Below, one piece after another: positions 50,494-59,715 of a DNA stretch of 64,000 bases. Source of the stretch: Rikenellaceae bacterium (GTDB lineage: Bacteria; Bacteroidota; Bacteroidia; Bacteroidales; Rikenellaceae); the NCBI GenBank assembly GCA_017442365.1, contig JAFRZW010000001.1:1-64000 (forward strand), given 5' to 3'. The position numbers and the translations under genes were made by a program. The notes under the pieces are model-generated. The model was not told where the DNA came from. It saw nothing but the letters and a program-made list of their open reading frames with translations, and searched no databases. Each line of letters opens with the position of its first letter. Position 1 is the stretch's first letter.

Positions 50494-51768
50494 CTAATTT
50501 GTTTTCTGCAAAGAATAATTATCCACCAAATTAATCCACTTATCAAAGATAGCTCTTTGATTTGAGATTAATTCTTCATACTCCACGAAAAATATAGAAC
50601 TCTCGGAATTAACAATCGTATCCTCAAAAATACCATTTCGAATCATCCCTTTTTCCCCTATAATAAGAATTGGCATACCCAAGCTATTTGCCATCGTAGC
50701 CTCTATCTGCATCCAAGGCGACGGAAGGCATTTATTTTCAACTCTATTTTCTTCGACATTTCGATGTAAATAGCCCTCCGAAACTGCAAGATAGGAGAAC
50801 GCTAACACGATCATTCCCGAACACTCCTTTATACCGTCTTTGACTGTACCAAGTTGTCCTTTATCTCGATAATCGTTTCTATCAATATATGCAAACTGAG
50901 TATTATATGCCCGCTGTAAGTAGTCTTTAACATCATTATAATGAACCACTTGAAGCGCATCCATTAAACCAAGTTTGCTGATAAAAATTTTGCGCACTGG
51001 CTCCTTATCACTATATTTATTATCAGCATTATTGAGGTTCTTAACAGAAAAATTCCCCTTTGAATCTAAATAATCAATTATTGCCGATTTGGGATAATTT
51101 TTACCAAGAACTTTAATTGTTGATAACGCCTTTACATTACTGAAATTTGCACCTTCTAATTCGCAACCCTTAAATTTGACATTCTCCATATTAGCCAACT
51201 CAAATGAGGCATTACGAAAATCACTAAAATGGAATGTCGTATTTTTCATTCTGCAATTATAGAATATCGCTTCTTGGGCATTGATATTACTGATTGAACA
51301 TTCATTAATATCTGCGTTATAGAAGTCAGCACACTTCATGGTAATACGACGTTGCAAATATTTATCATCTTTCGTAATTTCAAACATTATACGAGACTTC
51401 GGCTTAATCGAAGCATTGTTGAGATTTACATCTTGAAAATCTTGTCCATCAATATTATCAATATAAGAGATGCTATCTGCCAAAGTTTTCTGCATATTAC
51501 CAGATGGTAACGTTCTAAGCAATGCCACTATCAAATTAACAGTATCTTGCTTATATGCTTTACGTTTAAGAAAACTTCTTAATAAAATGGCAGATGTTAT
51601 TTGAGCTGTTTCGTTAGTAGAGTAGAGGTTATTCGCACAGTTATTAAAATCCTCAGCCCTTTTCGCACGAACTTGCGATCTATATACCCCATAATGATAT
51701 ATAGATACAATTACCGCTGCGGCCAACGACATATAGACCGTTGACTCTGCCAATGTTTCCCAAAACAT
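50494..51768 (-). CDS. Membrane-anchored pentapeptide-repeat protein with TIR/NDT-like C-terminus
   Basis: 424 residues. One N-terminal transmembrane helix (about 8-28), then a helical linker, a degenerate pentapeptide-repeat solenoid (about 108-215: DVNLNNASI, CADFYNADINECSI, NTTFHFSDFRNASFELANMENVKF, ELEGANF), and a C-terminal Rossmann-like domain (258-400). The last has VRKIFISKLG, KECSGMIVLAFSYLAVSEG and PWMQIEATMANSLGMPILIIGE; Glu356 in WMQIEA is a candidate catalytic residue as in TIR or nucleoside deoxyribosyltransferase folds. AT-rich with unbiased codons, unlike both neighbours, yet only 12 and 2 bases from them. A defence effector role is inference. Confidence 0.65.
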   Translation of the reverse strand: MFWETLAESTVYMSLAAAVIVSIYHYGVYRSQVRAKRAEDFNNCANNLYSTNETAQITSAILLRSFLKRKAYKQDTVNLIVALLRTLPSGNMQKTLADSISYIDNIDGQDFQDVNLNNASIKPKSRIMFEITKDDKYLQRRITMKCADFYNADINECSISNINAQEAIFYNCRMKNTTFHFSDFRNASFELANMENVKFKGCELEGANFSNVKALSTIKVLGKNYPKSAIIDYLDSKGNFSVKNLNNADNKYSDKEPVRKIFISKLGLMDALQVVHYNDVKDYLQRAYNTQFAYIDRNDYRDKGQLGTVKDGIKECSGMIVLAFSYLAVSEGYLHRNVEENRVENKCLPSPWMQIEATMANSLGMPILIIGEKGMIRNGIFEDTIVNSESSIFFVEYEELISNQRAIFDKWINLVDNYSLQKTN

Positions 51769-51780
51769 ACTATATCAATT

Positions 51781-52311
51781 TTATTTAACCCAAATAACCT
51801 TATCCGAGTCGTCCTTCTCGGAGTGGGGTTTGACCTCCTGCGCGGGATAGCCCAACGCAATGAAGCACAGCGGACGCCACTCGGCAGGAATCGGCAGGAA
51901 CTCACGCAGATACTCCTCAGCCGACTGACCCTCAGGCTCGGCTTTGAGCTTCGGGCGACCATTGATATGCACCCAGCACGAACCCAAACCTGCGTCAGTT
52001 ACAGCGAGTTGCAGAATCGTAGCCGAGATCGAGCAGTTATCGACCCACAGATCGGTTACCGACTCATCGCCCGCAACCATAATCGCCATCGGGCAATCCT
52101 TCATAAATGCCGAGCCATAGTCGCGCATCTGGGCGATACGCTCCATCATTTCGCGCCCCTCGACAACCATATAGCGTGTCGAGCGGGTGTTGCGCGACGA
52201 GGGTGCCGTGAAGGCCTGCTTCAACAACTCCTCGACAACCTCACGCTCGACGGCGCGATCCTCAAATTTACGAACGCTGCGACGCGCACGCAATATCTCC
52301 TTTAATTCCAT
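51781..52311 (-). CDS. Nitroreductase family protein
   Basis: 176 residues. FMN-site pattern: MELKEILRARRSVRKFEDRAVER at the N-terminus, TAPSSRNTRSTRYMVV, a middle CSISATILQLAVTDAGLGSCWVHING, and LPIPAEWRPLCFIALGYPAQEVKPH near the end. It is shorter than, and not closely similar to, the nitroreductase at 14646-15284. It reduces flavin-accessible electrophiles with NAD(P)H; the substrate is unknown. First gene of the minus-strand operon nitroreductase, pentapeptide/TIR-like, hslR, SDR. Confidence 0.92.
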   Translation of the reverse strand: MELKEILRARRSVRKFEDRAVEREVVEELLKQAFTAPSSRNTRSTRYMVVEGREMMERIAQMRDYGSAFMKDCPMAIMVAGDESVTDLWVDNCSISATILQLAVTDAGLGSCWVHINGRPKLKAEPEGQSAEEYLREFLPIPAEWRPLCFIALGYPAQEVKPHSEKDDSDKVIWVK

Positions 52312-52409
52312 AGTTTTCTACGATTTTTGTGGTTTACTTTTGTGCAAATGTAATGAAAATTCCGTCAAAAACCTTACCTTTACAATCTGAATCTTAATAC
52401 ATACGAAAT

Positions 52410-53249
52410 ATGGAACAACAGGTAACAGCCGCAATGATCTACGATTTCGACGGCACACTCTCACCAGGCAATATGCAGGAGTACGATTTCATTCCCGCCA
52501 TCGGCAAGAGCAACAAGGAGTTTTGGCACGATTGCAACGAGTTGGCGCGCGTGCAGGACGCCGATATGACACTTACCTATATGGCCCGAATGATCCAATA
52601 TGCCCGCAGCAAGGGCCTCTCGCTCAAACGCGAGGCATTCCAAGAGTCGGGACGTTGTATCTCGCTCTATGCAGGTGTCGAGCAGTGGTTCGCGCGCATT
52701 AATGCCTACGCTGCCGAGCGCGGTGTGCGTATGTTGCACTATATCAATTCGTCGGGCATCAAGGAGATCATCGAGGGTACCCCGATCGCGGGTGAGTTCC
52801 GCAAGATCTACGCCTGCTCGTTCCTCTACGATGTCGATGGAGTGGCTTATTGGCCTGCCGTAGCAGTCAATTACACCAACAAGACACAGTTTATCTTCAA
52901 GATCAACAAGGGCGTTGAGTCGGTTTTCGATGCGACGTTGGTCAATCAATATATCGAGGAGAGCAAGCGCCCCGTACCCTTCAAGCGTATGATCTACGTG
53001 GGCGATGGCACGACCGACATTCCCTGTATGCGTCTTGTGAAGAACTTTGGCGGCCACTCGATTGCGGTCTATAACCCCAACAAGCAGGGGGCGCAGAAGG
53101 GTCTTTCGTCGCTCATTCACGACAACCGCGTGAATCACGTCTGCCCGGCCGACTACTCGGCTGGCTCGGATATCGACACCGTTGTTAAGACCATCATCGA
53201 CAAGATCGCAGTCGATTACCGACTGAGCCAAATGGAGGTTGTAAAGTAA
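52410..53249 (+). CDS. HAD-superfamily phosphatase
   Basis: 279 residues. HAD motif I is [14 protein letters not shown] (nucleophile Asp and acid Asp), motif [14 protein letters not shown], motif III a Lys around RPVPFKRM, and motif [15 protein letters not shown] helical cap (about 30-100) makes it a C1-type, phosphoserine-phosphatase-like enzyme. The substrate is not evident. TACCTTTA about 40 bases upstream (near 52374) is a likely -7 element. Its gene is 13 bases before rdgB and they may share a transcript, which would fit a house-cleaning role. Confidence 0.9.
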   Translation: MEQQVTAAMIYDFDGTLSPGNMQEYDFIPAIGKSNKEFWHDCNELARVQDADMTLTYMARMIQYARSKGLSLKREAFQESGRCISLYAGVEQWFARINAYAAERGVRMLHYINSSGIKEIIEGTPIAGEFRKIYACSFLYDVDGVAYWPAVAVNYTNKTQFIFKINKGVESVFDATLVNQYIEESKRPVPFKRMIYVGDGTTDIPCMRLVKNFGGHSIAVYNPNKQGAQKGLSSLIHDNRVNHVCPADYSAGSDIDTVVKTIIDKIAVDYRLSQMEVVK

Positions 53250-53262
53250 TCAGGGGCACGCT

Positions 53263-53835
53263 ATGAAACTAATTTTTGCGACAAACAACGCCCACAAACT
53301 CGCTGAGGCACAAGCGGTTTTGGGCGAAGGATATGAATTGGTAACACCGCGTCAGATGGGCATTACGGAGGAGATTCCCGAAACGGCCTCGACGCTCGAA
53401 GGCAATGCCCGACAGAAGGCTCGCTATCTGTACGAGCGCACTGGCTTGGACTGCTTTGCCGACGATACGGGTTTGGAAGTAGATGCGTTGGACGGTGCGC
53501 CGGGTGTTCATTCGGCACGCTACGCCACCGACGGCCACGACTTCGAGGCCAACACCCGCCTGCTGCTCCGCAATATGGAGGGCAAGGAGAATCGTCGCGC
53601 GCGATTCCGCACGGCAATTATCCTGATCGCAGGGGGCGAGGAGCACCTTTTCGAGGGTCGTGTCGAGGGCGAGATCACCCACGAGCCAGCAGGTTGTGGT
53701 GGTTTTGGCTACGATCCCGTTTTCCGTCCCGAGGGCTACGAGCAGACCTTTGCCGAGATGTCGGCCGACGAGAAAAACTCGATCTCGCACCGCGCACGTG
53801 CCGTAGCCAAATTGGTTGAATATTTGAAACGATAA
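53263..53835 (+). CDS. rdgB: XTP/dITP diphosphatase
   Basis: 190 residues, full Ham1/RdgB length. Conserved: [19 protein letters not shown] (triphosphate-binding N-terminus), [38 protein letters not shown] and [12 protein letters not shown] (SHR). It hydrolyses dITP, dXTP and their ribo forms to monophosphates, keeping deaminated purines out of DNA and RNA. The GTG start of the next gene follows 3 bases after its stop. Confidence 0.96.
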   Translation: MKLIFATNNAHKLAEAQAVLGEGYELVTPRQMGITEEIPETASTLEGNARQKARYLYERTGLDCFADDTGLEVDALDGAPGVHSARYATDGHDFEANTRLLLRNMEGKENRRARFRTAIILIAGGEEHLFEGRVEGEITHEPAGCGGFGYDPVFRPEGYEQTFAEMSADEKNSISHRARAVAKLVEYLKR

Positions 53836-53838
53836 AGG

Positions 53839-54378
53839 GTGAAACGACTGCTATTAGTTTTGGTGGAGCTGTTCGTCGTTTGTACCGCCTCGGCGCAGCT
53901 ATATATCGTTAATGGTGAGGAGTATAGCGCCGAGCAGATGCGTCGTATCGACCCCGAGCGTGTCGAGTCCTCGGAGCAGGTGGCCATCAACGATAGCATT
54001 ATGGCGCTCTATGGCGAACGGGCGGCAGACGGCGTGATCGTCGTAAAGCTCAAACACGATACCGAGCCGCAGTTTTCGGTCGATTCGCTCTCGTTCCGCG
54101 AGTGGGTCGAGCGCGAGGTGGCGTGGGGCGACGATGAGCCTGCGGCACGGGTTGTCTATCGCTATGTGGTTGGTACTGACGGACGTGCGCAGCTGACCGA
54201 GCTGATCGAATCGACCGACAACCGACTGCGCCAACGTGTTGTGCGGGCGGTCAAACGCGCGCCGTTGTGGGCGCCTGCCGAGCGTGAAGGGCGTGCGGTC
54301 GAGGTCGAGCAGGTGCTCATCATCGAGCTGCCCAAAGGCAAACGTCTGCGCGGCAAGCATTTCTTGATAAGGTTGTAG
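53839..54378 (+). CDS. Secreted protein with plug-like motif and TonB-C-like domain
   Basis: 179 residues from GTG 53839, three bases after rdgB; the start is set by the signal peptide (KRLLLVLVELFVVCTASAQ). NDSIMALYGERAADGVIVVKLK resembles the end of a TonB-receptor plug domain (YGxRGxxGVxxI). The C-terminal part (about 85-170, RVVYRYVVGTDGRAQLTELI ... RAPLWAPAEREGRAVEVEQV) resembles the TonB C-terminal domain, which normally follows a membrane helix and Pro-rich linker, both absent here. Such small plug/TonB-C hybrids occur in Bacteroidota; role unknown. Confidence 0.65.
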   Translation: MKRLLLVLVELFVVCTASAQLYIVNGEEYSAEQMRRIDPERVESSEQVAINDSIMALYGERAADGVIVVKLKHDTEPQFSVDSLSFREWVEREVAWGDDEPAARVVYRYVVGTDGRAQLTELIESTDNRLRQRVVRAVKRAPLWAPAEREGRAVEVEQVLIIELPKGKRLRGKHFLIRL

Positions 54379-54426
54379 AAGCGGCCGTTGCGAATACCCT
54401 TTTTTCGAAAAAAGTTGGCATTTTTC

Positions 54427-54455
54427 TTGCAGGGGGGGGAATTTTCCTATCTTTG
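54427..54455 (+). promoter_or_regulatory. Promoter with a G8 tract in its spacer
   Basis: TTG (54427-54429), 18 bases, TATCTTTG (54448-54455). The spacer contains eight consecutive G (54432-54439). A change in tract length would alter the -33/-7 distance of the following gene. Confidence 0.7.
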
Positions 54456-54479
54456 CAAAAACCACTAAATCAAACTACT

Positions 54480-55454
54480 ATGAAACACATTCTCACACTT
54501 GTTTTGTTGGCAATGCAGATAGCAGTTTGCGCAGCTCAGCCCTCGACGCCAATGACCAACCCCACCGCCGAGAGCAAAGTGCTCTATATCGTGGCAGATA
54601 GTTGCGACTTTCAAATTAGCATTCTACACACTAAGCAAAAAGATTATTCGATGTACCAAACGCTGAATATTCCGACCGACAACGGGATTTTCGCCATTGG
54701 TTGCAAGGATTCTTTCATCGAACGCAATGGCAAAACTGAGTTAGCCATTGATAAAATATTCCCCAAAAGCGACTTGGACAAGACGCCGACGATCCGAATG
54801 AAGGAGTTCGCCAAAGGCAAGTCCGCCAAGCAATTACAACGCGCCTACGACCGCTGGCAGGAGGAGTACGACTACGTCTTTATAACCAAATGTAACAACC
54901 CCGATAACGACAAACAAGAGCGCAGTTTGGCAGTCGATAGCTACATCTACAATCCCTCAAAAGTCAAGTATCCGCACTACCCTGCTGATTCGCTTACGAA
55001 TGCGATCGAACGCGGTGCGCGTGTCTTGATTTTCGACTCGAACAAACCCTACGCCAGAATTAGAACTAATGTAGCGCCAGGTGTTACTTATGCTCACGGT
55101 TTCTATGCAAATATTGCGGGATACGATCTCCGCGACCAAAATGGCGATAAGGTTCGATTGAATTTTCTCACGCAAGATAACCTTCCTCCGGCAGAAGAGG
55201 TTACGACCTATACCATAGATCGTTCGGAGGTAACATTGGAGGGCGAGGCATTTTTCGATTTCAGCGAGATTGCCGCAACACGCAACGAGAAGGAGATTCG
55301 CGAACTGTACTATAAGTTCGAAAAGTTCAATAGCAAGGAACAAGAGATGAGCAAACGCAAGCACCGTCCGATCTATATTATCGACCGCGCCGAGATGACC
55401 AAGGGTAAGATAACGGTGCACAAGATGATCATTGAGTTTATAGTTGTCTCATAA
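54480..55454 (+). CDS. Secreted protein of unknown function
   Basis: 324 residues from ATG 54480, 25 bases after the promoter. Signal peptide MKHILTLVLLAMQIAVCAAQ. The rest is soluble, basic and mixed alpha/beta with no motif I recognise; KEFAKGKSAKQLQRAYDRWQ is a charged helix and EVTLEGEAFFDFSEIAATRN a later landmark. AT-richer and less codon-biased than rdgB upstream, so it may be a recent or strain-specific gene. Its promoter carries a homopolymer G tract, suggesting variable expression. A perfect terminator follows. Confidence 0.65.
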   Translation: MKHILTLVLLAMQIAVCAAQPSTPMTNPTAESKVLYIVADSCDFQISILHTKQKDYSMYQTLNIPTDNGIFAIGCKDSFIERNGKTELAIDKIFPKSDLDKTPTIRMKEFAKGKSAKQLQRAYDRWQEEYDYVFITKCNNPDNDKQERSLAVDSYIYNPSKVKYPHYPADSLTNAIERGARVLIFDSNKPYARIRTNVAPGVTYAHGFYANIAGYDLRDQNGDKVRLNFLTQDNLPPAEEVTTYTIDRSEVTLEGEAFFDFSEIAATRNEKEIRELYYKFEKFNSKEQEMSKRKHRPIYIIDRAEMTKGKITVHKMIIEFIVVS

Positions 55455-55502
55455 AATCTTGAAGGGCAATCGCAAGTCTGAACGCCCTATATAACAACAC
55501 AT

Positions 55503-55534
55503 AGGAGATACCTTTCAATGGGTATCTCCTTTTA
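55503..55534 (+). terminator. Terminator
   Basis: AGGAGATACC (55503-55512) with GGTATCTCCT (55521-55530), then T-rich tail. Confidence 0.88.
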
Positions 55535-55564
55535 TTATGCTGTACGAATTTTGTGGCGCGAGTG

Positions 55565-55823
55565 CGGTCGCGAGTTACTAACCAACGTGCATAAAATCAA
55601 AATCCCAAAATCCAAAAGGATCTCGGGGATTTTGCGGTATGGACGAGACTCGAGCCCGCGCTACGCGCGTGCCTGCTCGCGAATCTAATTTTGACAACCC
55701 CTCCAAACCTCCCCTTGATAGGGGAGGCTTTGTCGGTCGCGAGCTCCTAACCAACGTACATAAAATCAAAATCCCCAAAATCCAAAAGGATCTCGGGGAT
55801 TTTGCGGTATGGACGAGACTCGA
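55565..55823. repeat. Direct repeat duplicating the tRNA-Asp 3' end
   Basis: Copies at 55565-55653 and 55734-55823 (89 and 90 bases) differ at only a few positions. Each contains the last ~20 bases of tRNA-Asp plus about 70 bases beyond its 3' end. The 80 bases between them hold a hairpin, CCTCCCC/GGGGAGG. No integrase or other gene remains. It looks like a scar of site-specific insertion at the tRNA, or a tandem duplication. Confidence 0.8.
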
Positions 55824-55879
55824 ACTCGCGACCTCCTGCGTGACAGGCAGGCATTCTAACCAGCTGAACTACCACACCG
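55804..55879 (-). tRNA. tRNA-Asp (GTC)
   Basis: On the minus strand the acceptor arms CGGTGTG and CATACCG pair (one G-T). D arm around AGTTCAGCTGGTTAGA; anticodon stem CCTGC/GCAGG with loop CTGTCAC gives anticodon GTC; T arm GGTTCGA-type (GCGAGTTCGAGTCTCGT). CCA is not encoded. The 3' end lies inside the direct repeat. Confidence 0.95.
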
Positions 55880-55967
55880 TTTGCTTGTTTGCGAGTGCAA
55901 AAGTAATACATTTTTCACAATCTGCAAACTCTCAGACTATTTTTTTACATTTTTTTTGCATTTTTCG

Positions 55968-58262
55968 CTATCGACGACTTACACTCTCGACAAATTCAAC
56001 CGCATCGGGCGACAACGTTTCGGTTCGATCGCGCCATACTCCACTCTCAGTCAGGCGTTTGCGACGTCGATCAATCGACTGCTGAATCGGGAACTTCGGC
56101 TGCGGCTTTCTTGTCATCTCCGCGCGACGCGACGGACGCAACTCGCGGTCGAAAACCTGCTCCATCGTGGGACACTTATCGCCGTGCCAAACAAAATTGC
56201 GCAACGTACGCTCTTGATCCTCGGGGACTTGCGTGATATTATAGATCGAATAAACCGGATTGCCGCGCCAGATGATCGTCTCGACCTTACGATCAACCAA
56301 CAAGAACGAGATATCGCCACACGTAATGGTCATAAACTCCGTTATGCGCCCCGAATTTTCATCGGTCGTATAGTAGAGCGTCTGCCCGTTACCGATGGCA
56401 TTGACGCGATAGATCTCGTTGTCGCGGAACAGGGCCTCGATCGTCTTGCCCGCCACCTGATTATACGCCACCGAGTCGATCTGCTCGGCCATAATCGGGT
56501 TGCCCGTAAATTCAGCTCGGGTAATCTGTTGGTTTGCCGTAAAGATATCGATCACATCGGCCGTAACCTGATTGCTGCCATACCACAATATGGGCGATTG
56601 ATAGAGATGTATTGTCGAATCGACCGACAGCACCACCATCGAGTCGCAAATCGATTGGAAATCTTTACGATAGCTACGCACATTGCGGTATGCACGGATA
56701 ATGCGGTGCACCGAATCGTGCGGGATTGTATCCGCCTCAACGGCGAGGCTGTCGCTCATCTCGTCCTCGGCAAATTCGGCTGCGGGATCGACACCCGCCA
56801 ACGAGTCGGCAGCCAACGAATCCTGCGCCAACGAATCGCGGACGATACCACGCGAGCGCTCATATTTCTCGATTTTGGCTTGGCGTTTAGCGCGACGCTC
56901 CGCCGCCTTTGCCTTCAATCGCTCCTCCTTAGCCGCGGCTTTCTCGGCCTTTGCCTTCGCCTTTTCGGCCTTCACACGCTCCTTCTCGGCCTTCGCTGCT
57001 GCCTTGCGAGCCTCAGCCTCGGCACGCTCCTGAGCCTTGATCTCATCGGGTGTAAGTTCGGGAGCAGGCTCACCATCGGGCGCCACCTCAACGCTCTCAA
57101 CAGCCGTGCTATCAGCCGTTTGCATTACGACCGCGCTACTATCGGCAATCGGCTCTGCGACTATCGTCGTATCGTTTGCGGCAGCCATTGCAGCGGCAGC
57201 CTCGGCAATCTGCTGACGCATTGCATCGTCGGCAGCCAGCTGAACCTGAGCCAACGAATCGACACTTGCCAACGAATCGACCACAGCCGTACTATCGACA
57301 TCGTAGGGACGCTCCGTAAAGAGCAATATCGAGTCGGCGCGCAGGAACAACGAGTCGCCCATCTCGGGATCGTAGCTGATCACCGACGGCCGCGCTGTCA
57401 GCAATGCCTCCTCTCGATCACCCCAATACTCGCCATAGTCGCCAAATGCCAACACCATCTGATCGGTATCATCAATCTGAATATTGCGACGCAGAACGGC
57501 ATTCTCCAACTCGCGTCGATAGTCGATACTATCGGCCCAGACCTCCTGTTTTTCGGTCAGTATGTAGCTATCTGAGAACAATTCGAAACGATCCGACGGG
57601 CGATCGTAGCGGCCTGCCGTAGCATTGACCATTTCGCCCTTTTCGTTCCAGATATAGGTATTGGTAGCAAACTCCGCCACATCGGTATCGAGGTTATAGA
57701 TCACCGAATCGGATTGCAACTTATACTGCGTATCCTGCATCTCGACCGCCTCGACGCATATCACCACGCTGCTGTCGGCATAGTAGTAACCGCGCTCGGC
57801 CTCCAAACGGTTGTCGCCCTTGGTGAGGATTGCGCCACCGCCAAAACGACCCACGTTGTCGAGCGTATTGAACGAGAATGTATAGGTGTACATCGTCGCG
57901 TCTCCATCGACCACCTTGATCAATGGCGAAAAGACGTATGCCATATTGGTTTCGCCATTGTACTCGGCACGATCGCCATAGACATAGAGCGAGTCCTTGT
58001 TGATCAACACGTTACGGAAGCACTCCATATGGCGCTCGCTATAACGCACCGCGCTATCGCACGTGATGACCGTGCCGTTGTGGTGGAACATCACGTTGCC
58101 CACCAGACACAACGCCGTCGTGTCCTCGTATTTGATCGAATAGGCATCGTCGCCCTGCATATCCACCGGCTTGCGACCACGACGCGACGCCCCTCCCGAC
58201 TGCGCAAATGCAATCGAGAACACCGCCGCACAAACGAGCAATATGGATAACAGACGTTTCAA
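55968..58262 (-). CDS. OstA-like LPS transport protein
   Basis: 764 residues. Signal peptide MKRLLSILLVCAAVFSIAFA. Residues ~35-330 and ~550-700 are OstA/LptA-type beta-jellyroll repeats: LVGNVMFHHNGTVITCDSAVRYSE, YVYGDRAEYNGETNMAYVF, RYDRPSDRFELFSDSYIL and VTADVIDIFTANQQITRAEF. Between them lies an insert rich in Ala, Glu and Lys (about 405-470, EKERVKAEKAKAKAEKAAAK), probably one long charged helix. LptA-type proteins bridge LPS across the periplasm. Bacteroidota versions are much longer than E. coli LptA, as here. It heads a minus-strand envelope group's 3' end, after two SurA/PpiC chaperones. Confidence 0.85.
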   Translation of the reverse strand: MKRLLSILLVCAAVFSIAFAQSGGASRRGRKPVDMQGDDAYSIKYEDTTALCLVGNVMFHHNGTVITCDSAVRYSERHMECFRNVLINKDSLYVYGDRAEYNGETNMAYVFSPLIKVVDGDATMYTYTFSFNTLDNVGRFGGGAILTKGDNRLEAERGYYYADSSVVICVEAVEMQDTQYKLQSDSVIYNLDTDVAEFATNTYIWNEKGEMVNATAGRYDRPSDRFELFSDSYILTEKQEVWADSIDYRRELENAVLRRNIQIDDTDQMVLAFGDYGEYWGDREEALLTARPSVISYDPEMGDSLFLRADSILLFTERPYDVDSTAVVDSLASVDSLAQVQLAADDAMRQQIAEAAAAMAAANDTTIVAEPIADSSAVVMQTADSTAVESVEVAPDGEPAPELTPDEIKAQERAEAEARKAAAKAEKERVKAEKAKAKAEKAAAKEERLKAKAAERRAKRQAKIEKYERSRGIVRDSLAQDSLAADSLAGVDPAAEFAEDEMSDSLAVEADTIPHDSVHRIIRAYRNVRSYRKDFQSICDSMVVLSVDSTIHLYQSPILWYGSNQVTADVIDIFTANQQITRAEFTGNPIMAEQIDSVAYNQVAGKTIEALFRDNEIYRVNAIGNGQTLYYTTDENSGRITEFMTITCGDISFLLVDRKVETIIWRGNPVYSIYNITQVPEDQERTLRNFVWHGDKCPTMEQVFDRELRPSRRAEMTRKPQPKFPIQQSIDRRRKRLTESGVWRDRTETLSPDAVEFVESVSRR

Positions 58263-58306
58263 GCCCCTTCCCTGATTAACACGTTAAGACTCTGGCCGAT
58301 CAATCG

Positions 58307-59695
58307 TTATTTGATCCAACCCTTGTACTCCCACTCGCCCTCGCGGAACTCAGGCTCGACACGAACATACATCGCTTCGATCTTACCCAACAGCCACTTG
58401 TTGTACTCGGCGCGCTTCTTATGCTCCAAAGCCGCCTCCTCGATCATCAGGTAGTCCTCATCGAGCGTTGCCGTATGCGACGGAATCACATCGACCAACT
58501 TAACGATCTTGCTCAGCTGGTTGTTCTTCATATCCATCGTCTGGTAGGCGTTCGACACCTCGCCCTTCTTCAAGCGACGCAGTGCATTGTAGTCGGCAGG
58601 CATCAAATACTCCTTATAGAATTTGGTCTGCGTCAAGCTGGCCTCGTATGCCTGCTGAGCCTCCAAGATATCGTGGTTCGACACCAAACCGCCATTCTGC
58701 TTCGAATAGACGTCGTCCGAGTGCTCCAATGCCGCAGCCTCGAAGGTGATCGAGTCGTTGCGAATCAGATTTGCCAACGAATCGAGCAACTGATCGCTCT
58801 CAGCCAACTCCGAAGGAGTGTAGTAGGGACGAATCAAGATGTGGCGGCAACGATAGGTGTTGTTGGGCAACTGCTCGATGCCCTGAATGATATGGAAACC
58901 AAACTCGGTCTCGACAACCTCCGAGATCTGATCGGGCTTCAACTTCTCCAACGCGTCGGCAAACGGCTTCACAAAACCATCGAGCGGCATCGGCTCCAAC
59001 TCGCCACCACGCACTGCCGAACCGTCCTCCGAGTACATACGAGCCAACGTCGAGAACGATGCCTTGCCTGCGATGATACGCTCACGCATATCGAGCAGAC
59101 GCTCGCGCACACGACGCTTTGCCTCGTCCATCGACGAGGGGAACTTGGTGATATGAGCATAGACATACTGCTCGGGAACAATCGGCAGGCTATCCTTCGG
59201 TTGCGACTTATAGAAACGCTCGACCTCACCCGGAGTGATCGTTACCTTATCCATAATGGTACGCTGCATCGACTGCGCCGACTGCACCTCAACATACTCC
59301 TGCTGCATCGACTCGCGGATATCGAAGACTGCCTTGTGCTCCTTGGCCTCCAATGCTCCGATCGAACCCGCCTCAGCGATCATACTCTGGATCATATTCT
59401 CGACAGGAACTGCAACCTCGGCACGCGACACATCGACCGAGTCGATCTGCGACTGATGATAGAGCAACTTCTGCAACATCAACTGCTCCAAAGCCTCGTT
59501 TTGCGGATCGCGGTCGGAGGTGTAACCCATCTCACGACGCTGCTGCGTCAAACGTTCGGCCGTCGCAATAACGTCCGAATAGTAGATTGCCGAATTGCCC
59601 ACAACAGCCACGATCTTATCGACGATCACCTGCTGAGCCTCAACTGCCACTGCACAAAGCATTGCGCCGAGCAACATTATAACTCTCTTTGTCAT
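58307..59695 (-). CDS. surA: SurA-like periplasmic chaperone/peptidyl-prolyl isomerase
   Basis: 462 residues. Signal peptide MTKRVIMLLGAMLCAVAVEA, then an N-terminal SurA chaperone domain (QQVIVDKIVAVVGNSAIYYSDV ... NEALEQLMLQKLLYHQSQ). Two PpiC/parvulin domains follow: EQYVYAHITKFPSS ... FSTLARMYSEDGSAVRGGELEPM with VVETEFGFHIIQ; and TYRCRHILIRPYYT ... FEAAALEHSDDVYSKQNGG. It escorts and folds outer membrane proteins. It lies between OstA (44-base gap) and another PpiC-type gene (20 bases), forming an outer-membrane biogenesis group. Confidence 0.9.
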   Translation of the reverse strand: MTKRVIMLLGAMLCAVAVEAQQVIVDKIVAVVGNSAIYYSDVIATAERLTQQRREMGYTSDRDPQNEALEQLMLQKLLYHQSQIDSVDVSRAEVAVPVENMIQSMIAEAGSIGALEAKEHKAVFDIRESMQQEYVEVQSAQSMQRTIMDKVTITPGEVERFYKSQPKDSLPIVPEQYVYAHITKFPSSMDEAKRRVRERLLDMRERIIAGKASFSTLARMYSEDGSAVRGGELEPMPLDGFVKPFADALEKLKPDQISEVVETEFGFHIIQGIEQLPNNTYRCRHILIRPYYTPSELAESDQLLDSLANLIRNDSITFEAAALEHSDDVYSKQNGGLVSNHDILEAQQAYEASLTQTKFYKEYLMPADYNALRRLKKGEVSNAYQTMDMKNNQLSKIVKLVDVIPSHTATLDEDYLMIEEAALEHKKRAEYNKWLLGKIEAMYVRVEPEFREGEWEYKGWIK

Positions 59696-59715
59696 ATTTT
59701 GGTTTTATTGTTTTT

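Noticed and set aside
55639-56085. 148-codon plus-strand frame over tRNA-Asp
   Set aside because: It is made of the tRNA and its duplicated flank read on the wrong strand.
55881-57575. 564-codon plus-strand frame over the OstA-like gene
   Set aside because: Antisense shadow of a signal-peptide-bearing gene with recognised repeats on the minus strand.
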